Below are positions 7,303-14,718 of a DNA stretch of 18,857 bases, one piece after another (positions within the stretch are counted from its first letter, which is position 1; each line of letters begins with the position of its first letter). This DNA comes from CAIKXD01 sp035439485 (GTDB lineage Bacteria > Bacteroidota > Bacteroidia > UBA4408), in contig DAORKI010000070.1 in NCBI GenBank assembly GCA_035439485.1, positions 1 to 18,857 of the forward strand, read 5' to 3'. The notes under the pieces were generated by a model. It made no database searches. It was not told where the DNA came from and was given only the letters and a program-made list of their open reading frames with translations. Made by a program: the position numbers and the translations under genes.

Positions 7303-9048
7303 TTGAAATTAACTTATAAAATTTTACTATATGTAATTAGTGTTTTGCTTTTTGGATGTAAAAGCACTAAGCAAAGCAATAGTGATTCTTCTAAAATGAA
7401 TGAATCACAAAATAAGCTTTTTACCAAACACGATATTGACGTGAATCACTATTTTGTGAGCGCCAATAAAGAAAAGCTTTTAGGTAATACTGAAGATGCT
7501 ATACGTTTGTTTAAAAAGTGCCTACAAATTGACCCCAACAATGCAGCTGCAGCCTATGAGTTAAGTATTATTGCAGTTAACTCAAACGACTTTCAAAATG
7601 CTGAAATTTATAGTAGGAAAGCATATACTTTAAATCCTGATAACGAATGGTATGCTATTATTTTTGTTGAATCATTACAAAGAAATAAAAAACCTGGTGA
7701 AGCAGTAAAAATATATCAAAAGTTAATTAAGAACTTTCCTGATAGAACTGATATTTATTACGATTTTGCTGATTGTTATTTGAGAATGAATAAGCCTGTT
7801 GAGGCAATAGCTATATATGACGAATTAGAGAAAAAAATTGGAGTGAATGCAGAACTTTCTCTACAGAAAGAAAAAATTTATGTAAGGATGGGGAAGTTTG
7901 AAAAAGCTGTTGAAGAAATAAATAAGCTTATAGCTTCAGCACCTGACGATGCAAAATATTATGGTATTTTAGCCGAGCTTTATGCTGCAAATAATAAAGA
8001 TGCAGAGGCTGTTGAAACCTATCAAAAAGCACTTAAAATTGATGGCGAAAATCCTTATATCAATTTGTCTTTTTCAGAATATTATCGCCAAAAAAGAGAC
8101 TATGCAAAAGGATTCATTTATCTCGAAAGGGCCTTTAATTCAGAAGAATTAGATATTGACAGCAAAGTGAAAATTTTATTGAGCTATTATGTTGTAAGTG
8201 AAAAATCGGAAGAATTAAAAGCCCAAAGTTTAAGTTTATGCGATATATTAATTAAATCTCATCCAAAGGAGGCAAAAGCCTATAGTGTTGCGGGTGATTT
8301 TTATTATAGAGACAAAAAACTTGAAAAAGCAAAGGAATATTTTGGAAAGGCTGTGGAACTTGACAAAAGTAAGTATGTAATTTGGAATCAATTATTAATA
8401 ATTGAAAGTGAGCTACAACAATTTCTAGAAATGATTAAACATGGCAAAGAGGCTGTAGAATTATTTCCAAATGAACCAACGGTTTATTTATTATTAGGAA
8501 TAGCATATTTGCAAGAAAAAAATCCTACTGAAGCAGTGTTAGTGCTTAAACAAGGTAAAAATATGATTATTGATAACAAAGCGCTTTTGGGTCAATTTTA
8601 TGCTAATTTAGGTGATGCGTATTATCGTACCAAACAAATGGAATTATCTGATGAGTCATACGATGAAGCATTAAAGATTAATCCTAATGATACCTATGTT
8701 TTAAATAATTATGCCTATTACCTTTCTTTAAGAAATGAAAAGTTAGAAAAAGCAGAAGAAATGTCAAAGCGCTCCAATGAAATTGATAGAGATAATGCTT
8801 CCTACAATGACACCTATGGGTGGATTTTATATGGTATGGGAAAATATGAAGATGCAAAATTATGGTTAGAAAAGGCTGTTGCTAACGGAGCATCAAATAA
8901 TGCAGTTATATTGGAACATTTAGGAGATGTTGCTTACAAATTAAAAAACAGTGAATTGGCTTTAGATTATTGGATTAAAGCTAAAAATGCAGGAACTGGT
9001 AGCGATAATCTTGAAAGAAAAATTAATGAAAAAAAACTGATTGAATAA
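7303..9048 (+). CDS. TPR-repeat lipoprotein
   Basis: The 581-residue protein starts with a TTG codon. This start is chosen because it gives a complete lipoprotein signal peptide: KLTYK, a hydrophobic core, then LLFGC with the lipidated Cys at residue 19. The first ATG (about residue 32) would lose that signal. A short Ser/Lys/Asn linker follows. The remainder, from about residue 48, is almost entirely tetratricopeptide helical hairpins. About a dozen are recognisable by spacing and by motifs such as AIRLFKKCLQIDPNN, AVETYQKALKIDGENP and AKEYFGKAVELDKSK. TPR solenoids bind proteins, so the likely role is a scaffold or assembly factor anchored to a membrane and facing the periplasm. The next gene, also a lipoprotein, starts 12 nt later, and an EnvC-like gene follows. 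This points to envelope biogenesis. The partner is unknown. Confidence 0.88.
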   Translation: MKLTYKILLYVISVLLFGCKSTKQSNSDSSKMNESQNKLFTKHDIDVNHYFVSANKEKLLGNTEDAIRLFKKCLQIDPNNAAAAYELSIIAVNSNDFQNAEIYSRKAYTLNPDNEWYAIIFVESLQRNKKPGEAVKIYQKLIKNFPDRTDIYYDFADCYLRMNKPVEAIAIYDELEKKIGVNAELSLQKEKIYVRMGKFEKAVEEINKLIASAPDDAKYYGILAELYAANNKDAEAVETYQKALKIDGENPYINLSFSEYYRQKRDYAKGFIYLERAFNSEELDIDSKVKILLSYYVVSEKSEELKAQSLSLCDILIKSHPKEAKAYSVAGDFYYRDKKLEKAKEYFGKAVELDKSKYVIWNQLLIIESELQQFLEMIKHGKEAVELFPNEPTVYLLLGIAYLQEKNPTEAVLVLKQGKNMIIDNKALLGQFYANLGDAYYRTKQMELSDESYDEALKINPNDTYVLNNYAYYLSLRNEKLEKAEEMSKRSNEIDRDNASYNDTYGWILYGMGKYEDAKLWLEKAVANGASNNAVILEHLGDVAYKLKNSELALDYWIKAKNAGTGSDNLERKINEKKLIE

Positions 9049-9060
9049 TCAGTATTATTA

Positions 9061-9927
9061 ATGACAGCCTTGTTTCGCTTTAAATATATATTTAACAACC
9101 TATTATTTATTTTAATAGCGAATGTTTTATTTGTTGCATGTCGCACTTTAAAACCTATTAAGCCACCAGTGGCGCCTCCCGAAACAGTTAATCAACGCTT
9201 GGATTTTAAAACACCCAAAGCACTTATTAATTATTTACAAACTAACGAATTTAAGTATGATTGGTTAACATCTAAATTTAGTGCTGATGTGATAACAGAT
9301 GATAACAAACAATCATTTAATGTGTCGGTTCGGGCCAAAAAAGACAGTGCCATGTGGTTATCGGTTTCCGTACTGGGCATTGAAGGCGCCAGAATGCTTA
9401 TTACACAGGATTCAGTTCGATTTATGGATAAACTCAATAATAAATATTTTGTTGGCGATTATCAATATTTAAGTCAATTGCTTAACATTGATGTTGATTT
9501 TGAAACCATGCAATCTGTCCTGATAGGTAACAGTATGGAGTTTTATGATGAAGACGATAAATTAAAGTCAGGAAAGGACAGTACATTTTATTTATTAAGC
9601 ACCATCAAAAAGAGAAAGTTGCGCAAAGCACTCAAGGAAAATACAGAGGGCCCTGCTGGTAAAGAATTAGCGCAAAGAATATGGTTACACCCTTTAACGT
9701 TTAAAGTGTACCAAATAGTTATAAACGATTTTCCTAACGACCGCACTTTTACTGCTAATTACAGCAATTTTCAGGTAATTGATTCGGCCTATTTTCCTTT
9801 CAAAGCAAAATTTTTGATTCAGGCACAAAAAAAAATAGTTTTAGATTTAGACTATAGCAAAGTAGTCCACGATAAACCACAGTCAATGCCATTTAATATT
9901 CCAGCAAAGTATGAACGTATTAAATAG
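9061..9927 (+). CDS. DUF4292-family lipoprotein (LolB/LppX-like fold expected)
   Basis: This is a 288-residue lipoprotein. A basic, hydrophobic N-terminus ends in the lipobox LFVAC, with the lipidated Cys at residue 27. It resembles the Bacteroidota family DUF4292. Characteristic parts are the early segment TSKFSADV, then VRAKKDSAMWLSVSVLGIEGARMLITQDSVRFMDKLNNKYF, and the C-terminal part with LDLDYSKV. The family is thought to share the open beta-barrel fold of lipid or lipoprotein carriers such as LolA/LolB and LppX; I infer this from the pattern of short strands, and no experiment is known to me. The likely location is the inner leaflet of the outer membrane. It lies 12 nt after the TPR lipoprotein gene and overlaps the EnvC-like gene by 17 nt, so translational coupling is likely. 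The specific function is unknown. Confidence 0.82.
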   Translation: MTALFRFKYIFNNLLFILIANVLFVACRTLKPIKPPVAPPETVNQRLDFKTPKALINYLQTNEFKYDWLTSKFSADVITDDNKQSFNVSVRAKKDSAMWLSVSVLGIEGARMLITQDSVRFMDKLNNKYFVGDYQYLSQLLNIDVDFETMQSVLIGNSMEFYDEDDKLKSGKDSTFYLLSTIKKRKLRKALKENTEGPAGKELAQRIWLHPLTFKVYQIVINDFPNDRTFTANYSNFQVIDSAYFPFKAKFLIQAQKKIVLDLDYSKVVHDKPQSMPFNIPAKYERIK

Positions 9928-11218
9928 AATTGTACTGCTTATATTTTTATTTTGTGCATTTGTTGGAAAGGCTCAAAACAAAAAGGAATTGGAGAAAAAG
10001 AAATCACAATTGCAAAGTGAAATTAAAGTAACCAATCAATTGTTAAATGAAACCAAAAAAAACAAACGAATTTCCTTAAACCAACTAGTTACACTCAACA
10101 AAAAAATTGGTATGCGTGAAGAATTGATTAACACCATTGGTTCAGAAATAAATTTATTGGGAAATCAAATTAGTGATAACCAACAACGCATTAATTATTT
10201 GCAAAATGAATTAGAAAAATTGAAAAAGGAATATGCCTCAATGATTTATTATGCATATAAAAATCAAAGTAATTATGATAAGTTGATGTTTGTATTTTCT
10301 GCTCAAGATTTTAATCAAGCTTTTAAAAGACTTAAATACTTTCAACAATACAGTGAATTCAGAAAAAATCAAGCTGCATTAATTGATAGCACCAAAAAAC
10401 GCATTTCCGAACAAAATCAACAATTACATGAGAAAAAGCAAGACAAAAATAAATTATTATTAACAGAAGAGGAAGAGAAACAAACCCTAACAAAAGAAAA
10501 GCAAGAGAAGGAAAAGGTATTGACTCAGTTGCAAAGCAAAGAAAAGCAGCTGAAAAAAGAATTAGCCAAGAAACAATCAGATGCCAATAAATTGAATGCT
10601 GCCATCAAAAAAATTATAGATGATGAATTAAAAAAGGCTCGTGAAGAAGCGCGTGAAGCGGCAAAGGCTAAAAGAAAGAAAGAGAAAGAAGCAGCCATTG
10701 CTACTGCAAAAAAAGAAAATAAACCTTTACCTATAAAGACTGAAAAAGAAGAAGAAAAAGAAGCTGAAGAAGTAGAATTAAAACTAACTCCTGAAGCACA
10801 AAAATTATCAAATAGCTTTGCTGCTAATAAAGCAAAGTTGCCTTGGCCTGTAGCTGAAGGTATTATTAGTAGTAGCTTTGGTGAGCATGAACATCCGGTT
10901 TTAAAAGGTATAAAGGTTAAAAACAATGGAATTGATATAAGCACTAAAAACTCAGCAGCCACAAGAGCTGTGTTTGATGGTGTTGTTACAGGAGTAATCA
11001 GTATTCCTGGAGCTGGAAAAGCTATAATTATTCGTCATGGTGAGTATTTAACAGTATACTCCAACTTGGCTTCAGTGAATGTTGATAAGGGAGATAAAGT
11101 GAAAACAAAGCAACAAATTGGTGTGGTATTAGATGGCGAAGAAGACCGCAGCGAAATGCACTTTGAAATTTGGAAAGGTGCTGTATTATTAAATCCTGCA
11201 CAATGGATTTATAATTAA
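9911..11218 (+). CDS. EnvC-type murein hydrolase activator (coiled coil plus degenerate LytM/M23 domain)
   Basis: This 435-residue periplasmic protein has a signal peptide (cleavage near VGKA-Q, about residue 21), a long Lys/Glu/Gln-rich coiled coil (~24-270) and a C-terminal LytM/peptidase M23 domain (~305-435) beginning LPWPVAEG. The overall layout is that of EnvC, which recruits and activates cell-wall amidases at the division site. The LytM metal site is eroded: HxxxD appears as NxxxD (Asn338, Asp342), the usual YxHL is YSNL (Asn385), and HxH is ExH (Glu415, His417). This argues against endopeptidase activity and for an activator role, as in E. coli EnvC, where comparable positions are lost. 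The start overlaps the end of the DUF4292 gene by 17 nt. The gene ends 11 nt from a convergent gene. Confidence 0.88.
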   Translation: MNVLNRIVLLIFLFCAFVGKAQNKKELEKKKSQLQSEIKVTNQLLNETKKNKRISLNQLVTLNKKIGMREELINTIGSEINLLGNQISDNQQRINYLQNELEKLKKEYASMIYYAYKNQSNYDKLMFVFSAQDFNQAFKRLKYFQQYSEFRKNQAALIDSTKKRISEQNQQLHEKKQDKNKLLLTEEEEKQTLTKEKQEKEKVLTQLQSKEKQLKKELAKKQSDANKLNAAIKKIIDDELKKAREEAREAAKAKRKKEKEAAIATAKKENKPLPIKTEKEEEKEAEEVELKLTPEAQKLSNSFAANKAKLPWPVAEGIISSSFGEHEHPVLKGIKVKNNGIDISTKNSAATRAVFDGVVTGVISIPGAGKAIIIRHGEYLTVYSNLASVNVDKGDKVKTKQQIGVVLDGEEDRSEMHFEIWKGAVLLNPAQWIYN

Positions 11219-11229
11219 ATAATTTTATT

Positions 11230-12390
11230 CTAAACTTGAAGTCTTCTTCCTTTCCAGATATAGCTTCCTTTTATAGATTTTATTGCCACTAACACAGTGA
11301 ATACAGCCTCAATGTATTGAAATAAAAATAATTGGAAATAGTTAATATTTACATTAAACAACTTAGTAAATTTTTGAAGTAAATACATTTCACTTAATTG
11401 TTTTAAAATAATTAATCCTATAGTGATAATTAATCCAAATTTTATTGAAAATATGAAGCAAAGTATGATCGACAGAACGATAAGCAAATTCAAATTCAAG
11501 ACCACTAAAGCCACCACTTTTATCAAGTTATTAGTATAACTTTTTGATTTAGATGCCCATCTAACTCGCTGATTTATGTAATCACTTAGGTTATTTTTTC
11601 CAACAGTACTCACCATAGCATTTGGATGTGCTAAAAAGTGCATTGACATTGCATTTTCTTTATGCATAGCCATCATCAAAAACATATCATCTCCACTATT
11701 AATGTGTAAATTGTTTTTAAATGGATCAATGGATAAAAAAGTGATTCTGTTAAAAGCCATATTTGCTCCATTGCACATGATTGGATTATTTTTTCCAAAA
11801 GCACCAGCGCTGGCAGCAGCTAAGCCATGCAGTTCCAATTTTTGCAATGCATTTATCCATGAGTTTTCATGCTGCAAACTAACAGGACCTGATATCATTT
11901 GAGAATTATTTGTTTGATAGCAATGCTCAATTATTGTCAACCAATTTTCATCCATAGTACAGTCAGCGTCAGTAACAACTATTAATTCAGCTTTGCTTAT
12001 TTTTGCTGCATCATTCAAAGCAATTTTTTTAGCTGCATTTGAGTTAGGCAACACAGGAAGTTCACGTAAAATAATATTTTGGGATTTACAGTTTGAAATA
12101 AATTTATTTATTATGTCAACCGAATTATCGCTTGAAGCATCGTTATATAAAACTATTTCATAAAAATGTTGTGGATAATTTTGCGTTGTTAGACTATTTA
12201 AAAGCTTCGTTAAATATTGCTCTTCATTTCTAAAACAAACTACCACAGTGATAAAAGTGTTTGGCTTTTTTTTTAAATCTAAGTTAAAATGGAGTTGATT
12301 TAAACCTATGCGGAAATAAAACATTAAACATACATAGAACAATACTGAAATAATACTATATAGGCAAAAAATAAAAAATAAATTCGCCAT
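11230..12390 (-). CDS. Membrane-bound family 2 glycosyltransferase
   Basis: This 386-residue GT2 enzyme has an N-terminal membrane helix (~4-26), a cytoplasmic GT-A domain (~45-280) and C-terminal membrane helices (~290-370), like processive or lipid-linked glycan synthases. Visible motifs are VVVCFRNEE (49-57), YNDAS with Asp84, the metal-binding DAD (141-143), SGDD (232-235, acceptor-side acidic residues) and the QxxRW motif QRVRW (274-278). These are the D, DxD, D, QxxRW set of cellulose-synthase-like and related GT2 enzymes. Donor and acceptor are not evident. The start codon is 1 nt after the stop of the UPF0104-type gene, so the two are surely cotranscribed and probably work on one glycan or glycolipid. 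Confidence 0.9.
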   Translation of the reverse strand: MANLFFIFCLYSIISVLFYVCLMFYFRIGLNQLHFNLDLKKKPNTFITVVVCFRNEEQYLTKLLNSLTTQNYPQHFYEIVLYNDASSDNSVDIINKFISNCKSQNIILRELPVLPNSNAAKKIALNDAAKISKAELIVVTDADCTMDENWLTIIEHCYQTNNSQMISGPVSLQHENSWINALQKLELHGLAAASAGAFGKNNPIMCNGANMAFNRITFLSIDPFKNNLHINSGDDMFLMMAMHKENAMSMHFLAHPNAMVSTVGKNNLSDYINQRVRWASKSKSYTNNLIKVVALVVLNLNLLIVLSIILCFIFSIKFGLIITIGLIILKQLSEMYLLQKFTKLFNVNINYFQLFLFQYIEAVFTVLVAIKSIKGSYIWKGRRLQV

Positions 12391-12391
12391 G

Positions 12392-13366
12392 TTAATGCGT
12401 TTTTTTACCTGTTAAGTTAAAAACATAAAAGCATCCAATCAGTGCTGGAAAAGCAACATTTATAATCCACAATAATACCACAGCTAAAAGTGCTCCTGAA
12501 ATATTATCACTCACGTTTTGAAATAAAAAAACAGCTACGGAACCTCTTACGCCAAGCTCGGTAAGTGCAAAAGAAGGTAAAAACCACATCACTAAAAAGA
12601 AAATGTTACTCAATAAAAACAAAGTAAAAATAGGAGCATTTATACCACAAAATTTTAAAAGCAATACCAATTGAAATGAAAAAACTAAATAGCGTAAAAG
12701 TGATAAAATTAATACTTGAAGTTGCAAATGGTTATTGAATTGCTGCTGATTTGTAAAATTAATATGAATTTTTTTTGCCCATTTTTTTGTACCTAACCAA
12801 AGGAAAAATTTTTGTTGATTAAAATAAATTAGGAACGCCAATATTGTGCATGAAATAGCAATTATATAAATAATGTGTACTGCAGGTAAATTGATGGATT
12901 TAAAGGAATATTGATTCAAATAAATTATTGTTCCCCATAAACCTAATAAGCTAGTACAAATCATTTGAGCCATGCTGCCACTGAAATTTAACAAGGCAGC
13001 TTTTAATTTTTCGTGAAGGTTTAAATAAACCACCTTTCCTATCACTTCGCCAGTACGGTTGGGTGTAAAAATACTAATAGTAATACCGGCTAAAATTGAT
13101 TTAAGGGCATTTATCCAATTAATTTTTTCTAAGGGACGTAATAATATTTGCCATTTTTTGGCCTCAATACCATAGTTAAGAGAAATTAAGGTAATAGAGG
13201 TATAAAAATATATTACATTTCCTTTTTCAAATATTTCAATAAAAAGTTTTCCATAGTTTTGATGGTGATAATCATTAAATTTATATCCAAGATATGCCAA
13301 TGCCATCGCAACCAATAAAAGGTTGAGTGGTTTAAATTTAAACTTAGAAATTAAATTTTGATTCAT
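12392..13366 (-). CDS. UPF0104 / LPG-synthase-TM family integral membrane protein
   Basis: The 324-residue polytopic membrane protein has about eight hydrophobic segments. It matches the family containing the transmembrane half of MprF and the archaeal AglD. Supporting motifs are the early segment NWINALKSILAGITISIFTP followed by NRTGEVIGK (the conserved R-x-GE turn), and LTELGVRGSVAVF near the C-terminus (the E/GxGxRE-like motif). Members move or present lipid-linked substrates or glycans across membranes. The start is placed at the ATG complementary to 13364-13366, giving MNQNLISKFKFKP before the first helix. A frame extension to 13477 would overlap ruvC and add an unlikely extra N-terminus. 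It is 1 nt from the GT2 gene, which suggests a shared glycolipid pathway. Confidence 0.86.
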   Translation of the reverse strand: MNQNLISKFKFKPLNLLLVAMALAYLGYKFNDYHHQNYGKLFIEIFEKGNVIYFYTSITLISLNYGIEAKKWQILLRPLEKINWINALKSILAGITISIFTPNRTGEVIGKVVYLNLHEKLKAALLNFSGSMAQMICTSLLGLWGTIIYLNQYSFKSINLPAVHIIYIIAISCTILAFLIYFNQQKFFLWLGTKKWAKKIHINFTNQQQFNNHLQLQVLILSLLRYLVFSFQLVLLLKFCGINAPIFTLFLLSNIFFLVMWFLPSFALTELGVRGSVAVFLFQNVSDNISGALLAVVLLWIINVAFPALIGCFYVFNLTGKKTH

Positions 13367-13391
13367 CTGCCTCACAATTATACTAATTTTG
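13358..13391 (+). promoter_or_regulatory. Candidate ruvC promoter in a 44-bp divergent gap
   Basis: TTG (13358-13360), a 23-nt spacer and TAATTTTG (13384-13391) fit the Bacteroidota consensus, with the spacer at the long end. The -33 element lies inside the first codons of the divergent UPF0104-type gene. The leftward promoter must therefore overlap this one in the 44-bp gap (13367-13410). I could not find a convincing leftward consensus. Confidence 0.4.
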
Positions 13392-13410
13392 ATTCGTTTT
13401 TTAGTAAAAT

Positions 13411-13995
13411 ATGATTTCAACAAAAGCCAAAGAAGCAAATAAAGACCGAATAATTTTAGGGATTGACCCTGGCACAAACATTATGGGATATGGGCTATTG
13501 CAGATAAAACAAAATAAACCTATACTAATTGCTTTAGGGGTTTTAAATTTAAGTAAGTATGATGATCATGCTCTAAAGTTGAAGAAAATTTTTGAGTGTA
13601 TGTTAAGTTTAATTGAACAATATTTGCCCGATGAGCTTTCAATTGAAGCACCATTTTTTGGTAAAAATGTGCAATCCATGCTTAAATTAGGTCGAGCCCA
13701 AGGAGTGGCTATAGCAGCAGCAGTTTATCGTGATATTCCAATAACTGAATATCAACCTCGAAAAATTAAACAAGCAATTACCGGAAACGGAAATGCTTCA
13801 AAAGAACAAGTAGCAGCTATGCTGAAGAGTATTTTAAAATTAAAAAACGAATTAGATGGCGAAACACTAGATGCTACTGATGCATTGGGAGCTGCAGTTT
13901 GCCATTATTTTCAAAATAGTAAACCTATTGGACAAAAAACATATTCGGGTTGGGATGCATTTATAAAGGATAATCCCAACAAAATTAAGAAATAG
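13411..13995 (+). CDS. ruvC: Crossover junction endodeoxyribonuclease RuvC
   Basis: RuvC resolves Holliday junctions by symmetric cleavage after RuvAB branch migration, acting as a homodimer with two Mg2+ per active site. The RNase-H-like fold signature is complete: GIDPGTNIMGYG with Asp19, SIEAPFFGKNVQSMLKLGRAQG with Glu79, YQPRKIKQAITGNGNASKEQV, and LDATDALGAAVCH with Asp154 and Asp157. These correspond to the catalytic D-E-D-D tetrad. The 194-residue length is near the usual, with about a dozen extra N-terminal residues before RIILGIDPG. No ruvA or ruvB is nearby. It is transcribed divergently from the UPF0104/GT2 pair and ends 85 nt before adk, which has its own promoter. Confidence 0.96.
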   Translation: MISTKAKEANKDRIILGIDPGTNIMGYGLLQIKQNKPILIALGVLNLSKYDDHALKLKKIFECMLSLIEQYLPDELSIEAPFFGKNVQSMLKLGRAQGVAIAAAVYRDIPITEYQPRKIKQAITGNGNASKEQVAAMLKSILKLKNELDGETLDATDALGAAVCHYFQNSKPIGQKTYSGWDAFIKDNPNKIKK

Positions 13996-14024
13996 TGGCT
14001 TATGTCTAGTTTTAAGCTTTCAAT

Positions 14025-14055
14025 TTGGCAAACTCACTTTGGTGTTGTAAATTAG
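14025..14055 (+). promoter_or_regulatory. Probable adk promoter
   Basis: TTG (14025-14027), a 20-nt spacer and TAAATTAG (14048-14055) followed by CAG form a good Bacteroidota-type promoter, with one deviation from TAnnTTTG in the -7 box. It lies in the 85-nt ruvC-adk gap and implies a leader of about 20 nt before the adk ATG at 14081. The same variant octamer occurs at 7270-7277. Confidence 0.55.
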
Positions 14056-14080
14056 CAGCTTAATTGTAAAAATAAATAGC

Positions 14081-14665
14081 ATGTTAAATATAGTTTTATT
14101 TGGCCCCCCGGGTGCTGGAAAAGGCACTCAATCCGAAAAATTAATCGAAAAGTATCAATTGATTCATCTTTCAACAGGTGATTTATTACGTTCGGAGATT
14201 GCACAACAAACTGAATTGGGAACTCAAGCCAAATTATTGATGGACAAAGGAGAATTGGTGCCTGATGCGGTGGTAATCGGAATGATTAGGTCAAAATTAG
14301 ATCATAATCAACAGGCAAAAGGATTTATTTTCGATGGTTTCCCTCGTACAGCAGCTCAAGCAGAGGCACTGGATAATCTACTAACTGAAAAAAATACCAA
14401 TATTTCATGCATGTTAGCACTTGAAGTTGATAATGAAGAGCTTACAAAACGTTTGCTTTTAAGAGGTAAAGATTCAGGGCGTGCCGATGATCAAAATGAA
14501 GAAATTATTCGCAATCGAATAAAAGAATACAATAATAAAACAGCACCTTTAAAAGACTTTTACAGTGCACAAAATAAATTTCATGCTGTAAATGGCATTG
14601 GAAGTATAGATGAAATATTTAATGCACTTTGCAACGAAATTTCTTCTGTACATCAATTAAATTAA
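14081..14665 (+). CDS. adk: Adenylate kinase
   Basis: Adenylate kinase catalyses ATP + AMP to 2 ADP and balances the adenylate pool in the cytoplasm. The P-loop GPPGAGKGT is at 8-16, the AMP-binding region STGDLLRSEI at 31-40, and FDGFPR at 84-89. The LID arginines and acidic pair appear in RGKDSGRADD (128-137). The LID is short (LLLRGKDSGRADDQNEEI), so this is the short, non-zinc form. Its 194 residues are typical for Bacteroidota. It lies 53 nt upstream of obgE, an adjacency common in this phylum. A small hairpin sits in that gap. Confidence 0.97.
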   Translation: MLNIVLFGPPGAGKGTQSEKLIEKYQLIHLSTGDLLRSEIAQQTELGTQAKLLMDKGELVPDAVVIGMIRSKLDHNQQAKGFIFDGFPRTAAQAEALDNLLTEKNTNISCMLALEVDNEELTKRLLLRGKDSGRADDQNEEIIRNRIKEYNNKTAPLKDFYSAQNKFHAVNGIGSIDEIFNALCNEISSVHQLN

Positions 14666-14680
14666 TATTCATTTCATTTG

Positions 14681-14700
14681 TTTGCCATATGGTTGGCAAA
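14681..14700. repeat. Hairpin dyad in the adk-obgE gap
   Basis: TTTGCCA (14681-14687) and TGGCAAA (14694-14700) are perfect complements separated by six bases. The site lies 15 nt after the adk stop and 18 nt before the obgE start. There is no T-run after it on the plus strand, so it is a poor intrinsic terminator. It could be a processing site, a weak attenuator or an operator for obgE. Confidence 0.5.
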
Positions 14701-14718
14701 TAGCATTAATAATTCTAT

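Noticed and set aside
10525..10962. Antisense 145-codon open frame inside the EnvC-like gene
   Set aside because: Its Ser/Phe/Ala-rich product is the mirror of the Lys/Glu-rich coiled coil on the other strand. The sense protein is well supported.
13367..13477. N-terminal extension of the UPF0104-type protein into ruvC
   Set aside because: It would overlap the ruvC start and add a Leu-rich leader not needed by the family. The internal ATG at 13364-13366 gives a normal N-terminus.
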